NCBI GenBank assembly: GCA_029747585.1
Contig: JAPEVF010000052.1
Location: 62,001-126,000, forward strand
DNA: 64,000 bases
Reading direction: 5' to 3'
DNA from: Pleurotus djamor
Taxonomy: Eukaryota > Basidiomycota > Agaricomycetes > Agaricales > Pleurotaceae
The notes under the pieces: model-generated
The model's input: only the letters and a program-made list of their open reading frames with translations
Told to the model about the DNA's origin: nothing
Databases searched by the model: none
In this document: in pieces, positions 48,784-61,116 of the stretch
Position numbering within the stretch: the first letter of the stretch is position 1
How the letters are laid out: every line of letters starts with the position of its first letter
Translations under genes and position numbers: made by a program

Positions 48784-50150
48784 CGGGAGGTGTTGATATT
48801 TATATGGAGTACGTGTGTAGATCAGGCGTGGTGTCTTCGGGTTTGACACGGTTGAGCAAAGAGGTCAATTATCTATATCAGGATCCAAGTAACTACATGT
48901 ACATACTATTATTATCGTTCAATTACCTGCCTTGAAGGCAATCAACCAGGCTGGAGTATCCCGCATCCGGTTCCGCAGGCTTTGTCTGCCCAAGGTTACG
49001 AGCGGCGTCTTCTCTCGCTAAAATTCATACGGACATTGATAACATCTGCGTGGCGTCAACACGACAAACCCAATGCCGATCCGAGGACTTGTTGATTCCA
49101 GAGCAAAACAGACGTTGACTAGTGGGTCTGGTCATTACAAATACACCGGAGGAGGACGGTTGAGTTTCGGTTCGCGTAAACACTCTGCGTCAGGGAGGTG
49201 GAGACGTACCATAGTGGAAACAAACCCGGTGTCCAAAGGATCAAAGCAAAAAGTGGTTCGACGAAATGGATAGCGTAAGGACAGCCAAGAGAACACAAGG
49301 TCAACGTAAAAAACCCTAATCATCGTACGATCAAATCAATTGGATCGCCATATGGCCGACGACCTTTGATTTCAAGACCGTTTGTTCGGAAAAGGCAAAT
49401 CGGTTGTTGTCCGACTGGGATGGGGCCCTCGTATGAAAATAAACTGATGACAAGACATGTGCGCTTGGCTGTAAGCGAGGTTTTGAGTGTTTACGACACA
49501 AGACTGAGAGATAGCCGACGGTTCTTTGAATCGTAGATGACCAAGGACGACCAGATGACAAGTCTAGGCTTTGGACTTGGTCAGCTACAGTAGCCGGGCG
49601 GCCCGCTCGAACGCGTGGAAGAGAACGTCCCATCATAGGTGGTATGGAGGATCCAGGATACTATCGGTGCTATTGAGGTCATCGCCAAGGCGCCATGGAT
49701 TGGAGGAAACGTGAGTGTTCGGGAGTAAAAGGCTGAGGCGATGGCTTGGCCGCCCAAGAGTACGAATGGACATGTAGGACAAGGGAGCAAGTGTGCATGA
49801 CTTTGTCGCGATCATGCTGATGTCACAAGGGGTAGCTCGGTTAGATAGAGACGTTGCGAGGAAGCCGCCCAGGACGGGAGCAATTGATTCAGATACATCT
49901 CGAGAAGATAGCGCGAGATAGGACCGAGGTACGGCTTAACATTCGGGAATGCGATCGACAGGCGACAGGATGCCAAGGAGAAATTTTAAACATTGCCCGG
50001 CGATATGCAGTGGGACCTTGGGTTAGATAGCTCGCTTTTGGCAGTATTTGCGTCGGAATCAAGCCCTGTGTACAGAAATAGAGCCATTACGGCAACGGTG
50101 CCATCGGTATGAGGAGTCGCAGTCTCAGAAAAGCCCTCCAGTGGGAGAAG
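48784..50150. other. Long gap, no supported gene
   Basis: Several short minus-strand ORFs are present (for example 49581-49790, with hydrophobic sequence IHGALAMTSIAPIVSWILH). I could not join them into a gene. The hydrophobic pieces could be remnants of a membrane protein continuing from the ORF at 50151-50351. Confidence 0.4.
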
Positions 50151-50351
50151 TCACGTCGGGTCATTGTCAATGAAAGATAAGTTGTGGGTAACCGAGGTTG
50201 TCGCCAAGCCCAAGACGACTGATGCGTGGGTGGAAATAGAAGCGATGGAGAGAACAAAGTATGGGAGAGTTCCCGTCTGTGGTTGAGCATGAATTGACAA
50301 TCCGAGGCCGGACGCCGAGAGGATCACATTGCAGTTGATGGGACCGTTCAT
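50151..50351 (-). CDS. Possible first exon of a small membrane protein
   Basis: ATG 50351 opens MNGPINCNVILSASGLGLSI and then a hydrophobic segment, FVLSIASISTHASVVLGLAT. The frame ends at 50151 without a clear splice to the downstream hydrophobic ORFs. Composition is the only support. Confidence 0.25.
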   Translation of the reverse strand: MNGPINCNVILSASGLGLSIHAQPQTGTLPYFVLSIASISTHASVVLGLATTSVTHNLSFIDNDPT

Positions 50352-50625
50352 TTTGTGATTGATACTCGAAGGTCGTAGAAATTCTGCGATGGAGTGGTGG
50401 TGGTTGTTCGTGGAAGGAAGTGCGACGTGAGAAGCGCTCGCTGACCGAAAATGTCAAACACCGCTAAAGTCCGCACTTAGGAGTGGGATGCCTGCCCTGA
50501 AGTTTGAGCAAAAGGGGTTCCGTGTTGATTTGTTCCCACGAAAGTCAACGCGTCTGAATCGGACAGGTTTGTGTGGCACAGCTTTTGCATCTCTTCCCTT
50601 CTTCCTCTCATCTTCCATCCTCTCG

Positions 50626-50633
50626 TATATATA
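50626..50633 (+). promoter_or_regulatory. TATA-like element
   Basis: TATATATA lies about 85 bp before ATG 50716, followed by a pyrimidine-rich leader. Confidence 0.4.
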
Positions 50634-50715
50634 GGCAGTTCTTCTTCAGCTTGCTATATACCCCTTCTAATCCCCCGCATACCCCCTTTCACCCGAAAAA
50701 TCCAACCCGCCAGCA

Positions 50716-51805
50716 ATGGGCAGAGCTCTTTTCTCCGTCTCCCACCCAGTCTCAAAGCCTCAGGTCCACGTAGAGCCAGAGCCCCAGGTTCAGACCTACG
50801 AAAACTGGTCGCGCTTGAACGAGTTTGACCCTGACTCGGACGAATTCTTCGAAAATGCAGTCTATGAAGCCGTACTTCCTGCAGGTGCCATGGATCAGAT
50901 TGCAGCGGGAGGGGAACAGCCCTCCGATCGTGATCGACCCAACGCAAGCGTAGGCGTAGGCGTTGGCTCCGACGCAACTTCAGAGCAGCCCTGGTACTAC
51001 GAGTACATCCGTGGCCCTGACCTCAGGTATCTGCCTCCCCCAGACCAGCAACCCCTTACCTTCGAACAACGCCAATCTCTCGCCAATCAAGCCCGCCGCT
51101 CTCGCTCGGCGAGTGTATCTTCCCTCGCTTCCCCGCTCCCACCCCTTGTTCCCATGGACCACCCGCTCCTGAGAGAGTTGTANCCCTGATGGTCGAATGC
51201 CCCCCGCAGGTTGGGCCCCCTTCCGTCACAGCCGTGCTCCCCCAGCCAACCGACCACGACTTGCCCGTACAGAGAGTGCAGAAGGGGCAGATTCAAGCCC
51301 GGATTCCAGCGCTCCTGCTACACCAAACCCGGAGAACATGTCAGCTTCGCAGCTGTGGACATCAAACACACCATTGGGACGAGACACAGGTGCATCACCG
51401 TTGCCTCCACCAAGTGCACAGCTTCCTTTCATNCCCCCGCCTGACTCTCGCCCAGCTGAAAATCACACCAGACGCGGCCACGAGACCAGACCCCACCCGG
51501 TTACACAAGTGCCTTGGTTGAACATCGACAGCTTGTCTGAATCCAGACGGCGCCCAAGCATTTCGGATCGTCGCCCATCTGTGTCGGAGCAGCCGAACAC
51601 TCCCCAGCCTGAGCGCCGTNGCCCTCGCTNNGTCCCCCGTCGCTCNATGGGAAATGGGATATTCGGCGTTCAATACACATCACCTTCCGGTGGCCCACTT
51701 CCCAACCCTAACGCTCGCATCTCGCATACCTGGCAATCGGCATCTCCCCCTACCTACCAATCTATTCCTCCTCTCCGCGCTACCCCCCTCGATGTTGCCA
51801 TCTAA
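50716..51805 (+). CDS. Uncharacterised Pro/Ser-rich protein
   Basis: The start MGRALFSVSHPVSKPQVH is followed by a short acidic region (YENWSRLNEFDPDSDEFFEN), a central block with WYYEYIRGPDLRYLPPP and long Pro/Ser/Arg-rich sequence ending SPPTYQSIPPLRATPLDVAI. A single N at 51183 splits the frame. Removing it joins DHPLLRELY to PDGRMPPAGWAPFR, so this is one ORF of about 360 residues. Other Ns at 51628-51646 act as substitutions. No domain is recognised. A PPxY-like PPTY motif is present near the end. Confidence 0.6.
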
Positions 51806-52227
51806 ACGGATGGTATAGCAGTGGTTTCCCGGTGGTTGTGGGTCCCAGTTTGGGCTGATTGTTTCGATGAAGGGTTGATCTAGACGGTTCTCTGGGTTTA
51901 TGTTGATGTCAGATGAAGGGAACTTTACCTATCTTTATCCTATCTTTTACCCATGCAACAAAAGGAAGCTGTTTTCGGGATTGCCTGCTTCCCCCATGCC
52001 CTATGTTTCCAACATTCACACACCAGTTGATCCATTTTCTTTCATGTCGCTCCTTTAGGCCCTATGGTTATCTTAGCGCTCGTCTTGTAGATCAGCGTTG
52101 TAAACTAGATGTACATCCAAGTATTTGAGTGTACCGCATTTGTAGATTTATCACCCACTTCTTGGCTCGTTTAAATTATGTTCCCAACGATGACCTGTTT
52201 GCCTGGACGTTAATGATGTGTGAGTCG

Positions 52228-54409
52228 TCAACCCCACCGAGCATCCCATTGTCCGATACTCTCGACCATCATCCATGAACATGGGCGAGGTGCCTGAGTG
52301 TTGGATTGCTTCGCGACAACNTGGGGTCACGATAACGGACCAAGTGTCCTCTCCATCTGCCCGTGGCACACGAGGAGCTGGTTGCTTAGTAGAACCAGCA
52401 GTCGAGCCCAGGGAGGACGGAAGGAAAGTGACCGGAGAAATGAGGAAGCAGTGAGCAGTGAGCGACATGAAGGGTATAGAATGAGGAGATGGATTCGAGC
52501 AAAGCCTGGACATAACGGTACGTGAGCAAGGACGAGAAATCTGTTGGCGATGCTGACCAACGTACATGATGATAGCATCCAAAAGCTTTTGCACGAATTG
52601 CGGAGGGAAGAAACCTCGCCAGGATAGATGAGTTATGCCGCCGATAAATGTATTCGGAGGAGGTTCATAGACGGCGATGTATGGATCTACGCTATCGTTG
52701 ACTTGCAGTCTACGAAGGGCATTTGGTGTGAGTAGATCCGTTGGAAAAGTGTGTCAAAGAGCAACATAGCCTACCGTTGCGACCCAAAACCAGCCATCCC
52801 AATCCATTCAAATAGAGCCGTAGCGTCTTCATCCCAGTCTTCGATCTTATCTTCAACATCGTTTTTGCTTGCACCAGGAGGACGGGGGGAGTTGAGTTTC
52901 GGACGGTGGGTTAAATGCACGACCGGTATATGTATGCTTCGCGTCTTCTCGATAGTAGCGAATGTAGATTGACGTGATAATCCGCTTAGACCATCTGTGA
53001 CAGGTGAATCGATGAGAATCAACCATGAGTTCGCCCGAACGTCCAGGAAGTATCTATGCAAACGGCAAACGTACCCGGTAGGGTAGTTTCTTCAGTGTAG
53101 ACGAGGACATCCCAAGTCCGACCTCTTCTCGAATCCCAGGCTTCGATGGCCGCGTTGCGTTTCCCCACATTCGCCTCAGATTCAACGTGCTTTTGCAAGG
53201 GGATAGTGATGACTACGCTAGGAATGTTTTCGTTAGCTCAGAGTCATCTATGAAAGGCGTTACGTGAAGATAAAGAGCGGCGTACCGTATTGTTCTGGAC
53301 AANCCTTTGAACGGCAGCTTTTTGCCCACTAAGTGGAGGCCCTCATAGGTGTCTTTACACACACAGAGGGTGAGGACACCTCGTGTATCGATACACCATA
53401 CATCATCGTCCTGCGGTTGTGAGCAGAGAGATATGAAAGGTCTGGCCAACGGTGGGATCGAAAGCCCAAAACAAGGATAGCAAAATGCAAAGTGCAGCCC
53501 CGTTAGCTAAGTGCAAAGACGCGAGACATAAACAGGTACAGACCTTTCTGGGTTGCGTTCAAGACAATCTTCCGCCCATTGGACAATTTGCGATAAGCTC
53601 GCTCCACCACTGTACCAAGAAGAGATTACCCCCGCAAGCACCGTTTCCAGGATATTGGCATCCCCAGTATCGTCGGCATTGGGGGATCTCGAAGGGATTA
53701 ACACATCGATCTGAGACAGACAGAAACCGAAAACAACACAGTTAGAGTTAGACTTAGCATTTTCAATGGGTATGCAGACGCAACAATAGAGAACGCAAAG
53801 GAGGTAAGAAACGAAAACTCCGGATGCATTTGATGAATATCAAACGTCCGGACACCGGGGGAGAGATAATTCTCTTGTCGAGGACATGATCGAAGATCGC
53901 AGAAACGGAGACAAAAGGATATGGTGTCGAGATGCCCGGATGTCCAAGTCCAAGTCCCAATGCTCTAGAAGCCCAGTACGTCGAGCTTCGAAGGGGTTAA
54001 CTCTTTCTTGTCCAAGGCCGGTTCCACAAACCGTCCGAGTCGAGACATAGCTATCTCCCAATGGAGGGTGTTACATGACGGCATAGGTATCCGACGTGCC
54101 TTATCCTCGCAAGTTATGAAGGCGAATGGATGCGAGAAGAACGAATGTTGACTCCAACACCCACACTAGTTCGCATGCGTTGTGCATACATGCTAAACCA
54201 AGCCAAAAGTATATGCATTCCGATGGAGAACATTCCTCAAGGCGATAGATATGCAAAGAACAGAGAGAAATCAAACATAGAGATGCACAGAAAGTTCGAG
54301 TCCTGACCTGTTGGGTAAACGGATGCGCCATAGCCCAATGGGCCAAGTCTTTTGGGCTGTCTCCTGTTGAAACTTTCATATGTCTGTTTTCGGGTGTGAC
54401 GGAGGTCAT
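52228..54409 (-). CDS. RPP40: RNase P/MRP protein subunit p40 (Rpp40)
   Basis: Exon 1 (54308-54409) encodes MTSVTPENRHMKVSTGDSP and HPFTQQ. A 597-bp intron (53711-54307) joins it to IDVLIPSRSPNADDTGDANI. Rpp40 signatures follow: DDVWCIDTRGVLTLCVCKDT with YEGLHLVGKKLPFKG, the segment ATALFEWIGMAGFGSQR, and DSVDPYIAVYEPPPNTFIGG with ITHLSWRGFFPPQFVQKL. A late block reads PFMSLTAHCFLISPVTFLPS and APRVPRADGEDTW. The N at 52321 decides the C-terminus: read as a base, the frame runs to 52151; dropped, it ends MVESIGQWDARWG at 52228, which I prefer as more family-like. The protein supports tRNA and rRNA 5' processing in the nucleolus. Confidence 0.75.
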
Positions 54410-54657
54410 GGTGGTAGGAAACAAAGAATGGGTTTCAGCAAGCGAGCCGCGTCTCGGAATGAAAACATACCCTCCGAACTGATCGTCGATCACACTAACC
54501 CTCACAATGGACTCTGCGTATTGTTATGTTTTACATCCCTAATGCATTATATATGGTTGCGTATGTGTTACAGCGGTATTTTGTATGTTAGCAAATGAGT
54601 ACGTCTATGGAAAGCGAATCTAAGAACACCCGAATCTCCCAGAAGGACACAGCGAAT

Positions 54658-56415
54658 TTAGGCCAAGGGAGCCTTGACGTATTTCCTGCGGTACTTGGAG
54701 TCAACACTGTCGAGGTAGTAAGCACCAGGCCAGATGTTGGAAACGGAGCCCTCGGGCGTGTAGGAGACAGCATTGTGGTTCTTCTCACGAAGCTAAGAAA
54801 GTCACGAGAACTCATCAGTACAACCGAAGAAATGACTAGATAACACAGGAATACTCACAGCAAGGGCGTCAACGAAGTCCTGGCAAGGAACAACGTCCAT
54901 GCTGGCAAGTCGTTGGAGCAAGTCCATTTTCTCCTTGATCTCCGAGGTGTCACCCTTCACGCGGAAAGTGAAGAAGCTGGCGGCGCAGCCACTGCCGAAA
55001 GCGAACATGCTGACACGCTTGCCCCGGAGTTGGGTAGGCTCCACGCTCGAGACGAGGGAAGCAAGGCAGCCGTAGAGGGAGCCAGTGTACATGTTACCAA
55101 GGCGCTTTGAGCAAGCCATGGCAGGGTCGGTCTTTTGTTGGAAAGACTTCTTGGAGGCAGCGATGAAGGTCTTCTCGACATCCTTGTTGGACAAGGACTC
55201 TTTTTGTGAGGCAGAGAGGAAGGCATCACGGTTGGGGACATCGGCGAAACGAGGGGCATCGGGGTTCGAACGGAAATCGTTGAAGAGCATGCGGCCATGT
55301 CCCTTCACGGCTTGCTTGCCGTATGGGCTGTGGAAGAGGGCATAGTCGACGGATTCGAGAGAGAAGGCAGCCTTGGGGTCTGCTGGCTTCTCGCCAGCGG
55401 GTGCAGAGGTAAGGCCGTTAAGCTGAGCGAGCTTGAGGGCCCGGGCAGTCTTTTCGCGGTAACGCGAGTAAGCCTCATCGAGAGCGGCGATATAGGTCAC
55501 AACCGAAACGGGGCCATCAACCTCCGGATATTCGGAGGAGAGGTTGGGCTTGTAGAAGTCGTATGTGTTGGCCATGTGCGTTCCATGAATAGCTAAACAG
55601 CAACATCGAAGCGTGAGCAAAACATTCCGGAAATGGAGAACAGAAGGTTAACGGTGAGATCGGATGACCGAATATTACGAGGGGGTGGTAATGATGGCAA
55701 AACCGGGTAAATAACTCACGTTCAAACACAATTGGTGCGTTGGGGCCGATAAGCATGGCACAAGCGCCAGCACCACCAGCTGGACGAGCAGCGCCTTCAG
55801 CGTAGACAGCGATATCACCGGCAACGACAATAGCATTACGACCATCCCAGGAGGTCGATTCGATCCAGTTCACAGCGTTGAACAGGGCAGCAGTGGAGCC
55901 GTAGCAAGCGTTCTTGGAGTCGATACCCTCAATGTCGAAGTTACCAGACTCGGCAAACAAGTCCATGAGGTGGGTCTTGACAGACTTGGACTTGTCGATG
56001 ATGGTTTCAGTTCCAACATCAATGCGCCCAATGGACATGGGGTCGATGTTGAACTTCTGGAGAAGACCGTCGACAGCTAAGGGTTGGACTTAGCATGTGA
56101 CGAGAACATCACAGAAAGATGAGTACGTACCGTTCAAGGCAAAGGAGTTGATGTCTTCACGGTCATCTGGCCAGGCCATGTATTCCTGACCAAGACCAAT
56201 GGTGTACTTGCCCTTGGAAACACCGTCGAAGACTTCCAAGTCAGACTCAGAAATGCACTAGAAGGATCGTGTCAAGGTAAGCCCATCGTACGAGGAGAAA
56301 AAAGACGCGTTCGTACTCTCTTGGGGAAGTAGACCTCCATGGCGAGGATACCGACATCCTTGGGGCGGGGGATGTCGACGTTGGCAACGTGGGTGGCAAC
56401 GATGGGGATGGTCAT
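54658..56415 (-). CDS. ERG13: Hydroxymethylglutaryl-CoA synthase
   Basis: The protein opens [20 protein letters not shown] and [13 protein letters not shown]. It continues with [20 protein letters not shown], the nucleophile region [38 protein letters not shown], the His region [37 protein letters not shown] and [16 protein letters not shown]. The last exon reads [11 protein letters not shown] and stops at 54658. It condenses acetyl-CoA with acetoacetyl-CoA to HMG-CoA in the cytosol, the step before HMG-CoA reductase in ergosterol synthesis. Introns lie near 56255-56312, 56075-56130, 55590-55720 and 54793-54860. Length and all signature motifs agree with an intact enzyme. Confidence 0.95.
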
Positions 56416-56503
56416 TTTTGCGGGAAAGATGGAGATGGTGGTGGTCAAGAAACAAGAAGAGTCTGGAGGGGGAGTAAGGAACGACGAGGCAGAAGACGAA
56501 CGA

Positions 56504-56510
56504 GTTATAT
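56504..56510 (-). promoter_or_regulatory. TATA box of the HMG-CoA synthase gene
   Basis: On the minus strand cctatataactcg places TATATAA about 90 bp before ATG 56415. Confidence 0.5.
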
Positions 56511-58440
56511 AGGAATACGCGAAATGATATGGTGCCAAAAAATATTAATCCGGAAAATAATTAATTTCAAAAGGAGTGGTACGATTTGGGGGTTATCAGA
56601 GCCTCCGAGCGCGGCTTTTGATTGGCTGCGTCGCATAATCTCTCCTCATTTCCAAAAATCCCTTTTTCTTTTCTTCCTCAGGTCTGAGACATGCCCTTGA
56701 TTTCATACTTATTACACGCGACACGCTCGTTGCGTCGTTCCATGTTGAACACGAAATATCACGAAAGACAACGACCACAGAATTTATGATAAACATCATC
56801 AGGCCAAACTGAAAATTCTGCCGCTTAGGTAGCCTGCGAAGAGATGCGTAACAGCCCATGCGTCCCATGGGGCACACATGAAGGCTACGTGTATATATCA
56901 CCGTCGTAAAATCACTCGTCGTTGCCATCTTATCATCTTACTCCAGGGATTTGTCGAGCCGTATCTCCATCCTCTGGATACAGTGTTGGGACTATCCGTA
57001 CCCCAATAGCCACTTGACGCCACTCTTCTGTCGTTCGGTGCATCTCTGAACTTCCAAGTTGTGCTAGCAGTAGAAGCGACGATGTCTGTGATCGGGGATA
57101 ACCCCCACGTNGGGCCTTCGAACGATCATGGACGTATCTCATCAGGTGCAGGCTTCATACAACGTTGTGAGAGGCCAGAAATCATTGGTCTTTAGCTATT
57201 TCTCCAGAATTTGAGTTTGACATGCTGACGTATAATTCTTGCAGACCAAAGTGCACGCGGACACCGCACGGTGGTCTTGACCCTTCCAAGCGGTCTCTTT
57301 GCACGAGGACGCGTCACTAGTACCAGCGAAGGTACACAACTTCGAACATCGTGTTCAAGTTCAAGGTATCATAACTTTGAGTTTGTAATCGCCGGTCTAC
57401 AGCGCTTTTCGCCGGCCATCACGAGGCTGGTCATCTCAATCTCCACCAGGATAGCTTGGCTTCTCGACTACTTAATGCTTCTTGGACGGCCCAGGGTTAT
57501 ACTTCCACTTTGGCTACTTCACCTCGGCCGAGTCTGATACACATCATATACAACATATGCAACTTGCTTATAGCGCCCTTCCCCTCGGTGGTCTAATGCT
57601 GAATATCAAAGTCGACACCCCACTCGCGGAGACTCGAACCGGCGGATCTCCAGAGCACCATAATCTATCTTCATTTCATCAAGCTGCGCTCAGTCTTTCC
57701 CCCAATCCACCAAAACGACCTGCTCTATCTGTGCCTCTGATGCGTGTCTCCGACATGCCACCACCCTGCTTTCCCTGCTTGCAATAAATATCGTCTATGT
57801 GGTCTGTCTTTCCTTCAATTTCTACGCGTTCCGATTATCCACTCTTTGCTCGTCGTCATATACACCGCCTCAGCACGTCACGCGTCTACAGAACCTTCGC
57901 TGAACTTTCGATGATCAGTATCAGATGTAATGACTTCGGTCGAGCTACCGTGCCTTGCATTTATGGATTGCAATGCAATTGCAACCCTTCGTGCTCACCT
58001 CGTTCCTCGCTTTGCATTTAACAGCCACCATATCTTGCGCTTCGTCCGTACGCGCGGATCAGTTTGTAACAGAGCCTCTCTTGATGACGCCGTAACTGGG
58101 CTGTATCAGCATCTATCTTCAGGAGTAACTACAACTCTCCATGGAATGCTGGTTCCTTACGGCGTTCCCTCGCAAAATGAATGACATGCTGCACCCAGAG
58201 ATGCCAGTCACTCTTCGAGCTTCGCTCCAGCGTCCAATGCTCAAATTGTTTCTTCAACTGACCAGTTGTCCTTATTTGCTTTCCTGCGTCGACACTTGAG
58301 GTACCCGCTCAATCCGATAACCTCAGTCGAATTCACCACCTGATCTCTCGGAGCCGTCTACCGCACCGAGTGCTCATGTCTAGATCATGATACAAGTCGA
58401 GGTCAAACATACACCCACAGCCATCCTTTCAGATAGCACA
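56511..58440. other. Nearly 2 kb without a supported gene
   Basis: Short ORFs on both strands (for example 57271-57537 plus, 56596-56928 minus) have no recognisable motif and no convincing splice partners. A TTGCAG acceptor-like site at 57245 precedes an open stretch (VVLTLPSGLFARGRVTST), which could be an exon of an unrecognised small gene. Confidence 0.4.
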
Positions 58441-58480
58441 TATAAGTATCTCGGTTAGCGCTACTGTGGTCTCGTTCGGT

Positions 58481-59579
58481 ATGACTATGCCATTCGCGCG
58501 GAGATGGCTCACCTCTGTCTTGCTTTTCGCACCACTCTTTAACGCCCGCTTGCATCGTCGTGCCGGTATGCACAACGTGACGATAGACGACGAAACAGGG
58601 GATGAGGCTAGTCACGTCCTTCCTGTCTATACACCCACGACTTGGGCTCAAGGCTCTAGATGCCCCAAATGCTACCCGTTCGATGCGTCCCAGAGCCATG
58701 GTGGGACTTGGCACGACTACACGTGGATGCCAACAAGTAACGTCCCGGAAGGTAGTGTTGAGTTTAGCTTCTCAGGTATGCATTTGAGCTCTAACTCGAA
58801 CAAGTATCATACTGATCCGTCACTACCCATCCGTCATCTTCACATAACCATAGGCGTTTCCATTTATCTCTTCTTCAGCATCGTCAACCATCTACCCGAA
58901 TACTTTTACTGGAAAGCTGACTATGTCATCTACATCGATGGGAACTATGTTTTCAATTACGTCCACCAACCAGACCCCCAAGATGCAAGGGAGGTTCTCT
59001 ATCAATTTTTGATATATGCGAACGAGACACTGGACAATCGAAATCATACGCTCAAGCTCCAGGCCAATCCAAACTCTGTCGAACCCATCCTACTCCTCTT
59101 CGACTATGCCGAGTATACGATGTTGTAGGTCTAAATCATTGTTGAATGAAATTTGATTGTTTACATCACATTCTTGTCGCAGGTCCGATGACCCCGGCGA
59201 AGAAATCACACATACTGAAGCTGTGCCAGCCGCTACCACCTCTGCTGCGAAGACTCATTTAAGTATCCCCTCCAGGAGTACAAAGAGCCATCACGTACTG
59301 GCTTCCACCACACCTCCCTCAGTGACTTCACCATCATCAACCACTGACGCAGCCTTACCCCAGCCCCCGGACGAAGCTGACCCAACTACAAAGCAAACCT
59401 TCAACGTGGCGGCCATCATCGCCGGAACACTTGGTGGAATTTCCTTCCTGATGTTCGTCGCGATCGTCTATATTCTGGTGCGACCTTATTGCTATGTTTG
59501 GGAGAATGTATTTTGTAGAGTGGTTCGTGACAAAGAATCTGCGGAGGTTGGGGACTCTGAATCGGTGTATTCTCAGTAG
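58481..59579 (+). CDS. Signal peptide / beta-domain / single-TM family protein, paralogue 1
   Basis: The signal peptide (WLTSVLLFAPLFNARLH) precedes HNVTIDDETGDEASHVLPVY, the beta-rich domain (CYPFDASQSHGGTWHDYTWM, VEFSFSG, GVSIYLFFSIVNHLPEYF, ILLLFDYAEYTML), a Ser/Thr stalk (STKSHHVLASTTPPSVTS), a transmembrane helix (VAAIIAGTLGGISFLMFVAI) and a short cytoplasmic tail ending SESVYSQ. An in-frame 78-bp intron starts with GTATGC right after FSFSG. A second runs from GTAGGT near 59126 to GTCGCAG near 59182. The intron positions equal those of the gene at 40-42 kb. A TATAAG element precedes the start at 58441. Confidence 0.7.
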
Positions 59580-59724
59580 CCTCTTGATAATGCTTACGGA
59601 CTTTGAGAAGCATCCAACGGTCTGACGCGCGGGACGATGGGCATCGAATACCGTTCCTATGTGTGTTCATTCACGTATACTCTACCCCAGCCGGATCCTG
59701 GACCAGTGATGCCCAGATTTTCCC

Positions 59725-60110
59725 CAGTTTAAAGCCATCTCAATAGTCCCTGTAATCATCGGGGCTATTTTGGGAGGAGTAATTGTCTTGCTGGTTTGCG
59801 GTGCCATTCTTTTTTGTTGCCTCCGCTTGAAACGTGGACGCAACGCCTCTTTGTACCCGTACCCGAAGGAGATCTTGCCTCGGCCAAGCTTCCGTGCAAC
59901 TGCTGCACAGCGATGCTAGTCCAACTGAGAGAGCAAAGTTTGGACTAGGATTCGACGCTTCCACTAGGGAAACTCTAATAAGTAGACCACAGGCATCAGG
60001 TCTACTACCCGGTAATCTGACGATTCAGAAATGGAGGGAGGAAGGTGGAAGTGGGAATCGGAGAGAGACAGCTAGAGGAGTTCGCATTTACACGAGGACT
60101 TACCTCCCTA
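59725..60110 (+). pseudogene. Decayed tail fragment of the same membrane-protein family
   Basis: Nucleotide and protein similarity to the 3' end of the gene at 61117-62454 is clear. The fragment reads VPVIIGAILGGVIVLLVCGA, ILFCCLRLKRGRNASLYPYP and KEILPRPSFRATAAQ, against PVIIGATLGGMIVFLVCGA, ILFCRFRRKRRRNNTLYPYT and KEIVPWPTSRPAA in the intact copy. A stop and frame changes follow, and no signal peptide or beta-domain precedes it. Confidence 0.75.
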
Positions 60111-60179
60111 CTATGGGTCAGCAGAATAGACTAGTAGCTTCCCAGCTCAATTTACTCTATACTTTCAAGACTTCCCTGG

Positions 60180-60481
60180 GTATCAGACCCATCGACCTTC
60201 GACCATCACCTCGACCCCCCTATCTCAGTCTCCTGATGAACCACTGGAATCCAACACAGGACATCCCTTCAACGTAGCAGCCATCATTGGTGGGACACTG
60301 AGTGGGATCATTTCCTGATGCTCGTCGCGATAATTTACAATCTGGTAGGACCTTATTTCCCTGTTCGGAAAATCTATTTCGCCCAGTTGTTCGTGGAAAA
60401 GAATCTGGGGAGGCGGAGACTTGGGTCACGTCTTCTAAATCAGTGTATAGCCAGTATGATCCCGACTCTGTAGTATTGTAG
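60180..60481 (+). pseudogene. Second decayed tail fragment, related to paralogue 1
   Basis: The stretch cccttcaacgtagcagccat to agtgtatagccagtatg parallels the last exon of the gene at 58481-59579 (FNVAAIIAGTLGGISFLMF ... ESVYSQ). Frameshifts and stops appear after FNVAAIIGGTLSGI. There is no upstream portion of the gene. Confidence 0.75.
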
Positions 60482-61070
60482 AGCCAGGTTAATAGACCAA
60501 ATCTGATGCGTGTAGCTGAAAAGATACCAGCGTGTACAGCCTTATGTTGATCGTCTACTAGGATAGGTCGGCGGTTCGAGCGTGTTGAACTTGAAAATGT
60601 CTTCATCTAGGCTTTCCCCAGGCCTTTCCTTGCTCGAACGGATTATCCCGTCAACCGCGGCTCCTGTTGATGTATGTCAGTCATCCAGGTCTGCGAAGTT
60701 CAATCCAAGGAAGTATCGTCCATCTGGGGTTGACTCAAGTAATCTCAATCGATCGCGAAGCGGCCAAACATACTCTACATCTGCATAAGTGCGATTCGAC
60801 AAAAACTCGCGCGATTCACCACCTTGACATCTCCTTCTAGCCATGAATCCTGTCCGATGTCATTGTTCTACGTCCACATCATAGTGTTGAGCGCGCGGCG
60901 ATTGATTCTCTATCTGATTTCTTCATACCCTTATTCGCTAGCAGGTTGACCGTTACATCATGGGGGGTTTCCTCTGATGACCAGCGAAGTTGAACAAGTT
61001 GATGCATGATGCTTCTGAGTACGCCCTATTGTAACTGAATGAAAACACATTTTCGTCGTCTCGGTGTCCA
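60482..61070. other. Intergenic, no gene seen
   Basis: I see no supported coding sequence between the relic and the next paralogue. Confidence 0.4.
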
Positions 61071-61077
61071 TATAAAG
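61071..61077 (+). promoter_or_regulatory. TATA box of paralogue 2
   Basis: TATAAAGGG lies about 45 bp before ATG 61117. The same TATAAAGGG string precedes paralogue 3. Confidence 0.5.
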
Positions 61078-61116
61078 GGAAACAAATGGCAGTCTTCACC
61101 TCCCACCTTGAACACG

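Noticed and set aside
56596..56928. 110-codon minus-strand ORF upstream of HMG-CoA synthase
   Set aside because: It has no recognisable domain, its composition is AT-rich like the intergenic DNA around it, and it has no splice partners.
57630..57670. tRNA-like B-box (complement of ctcgaaccggcgg)
   Set aside because: The T-stem does not pair beyond two positions, and no matching A-box or acceptor stem is found at the right distance.
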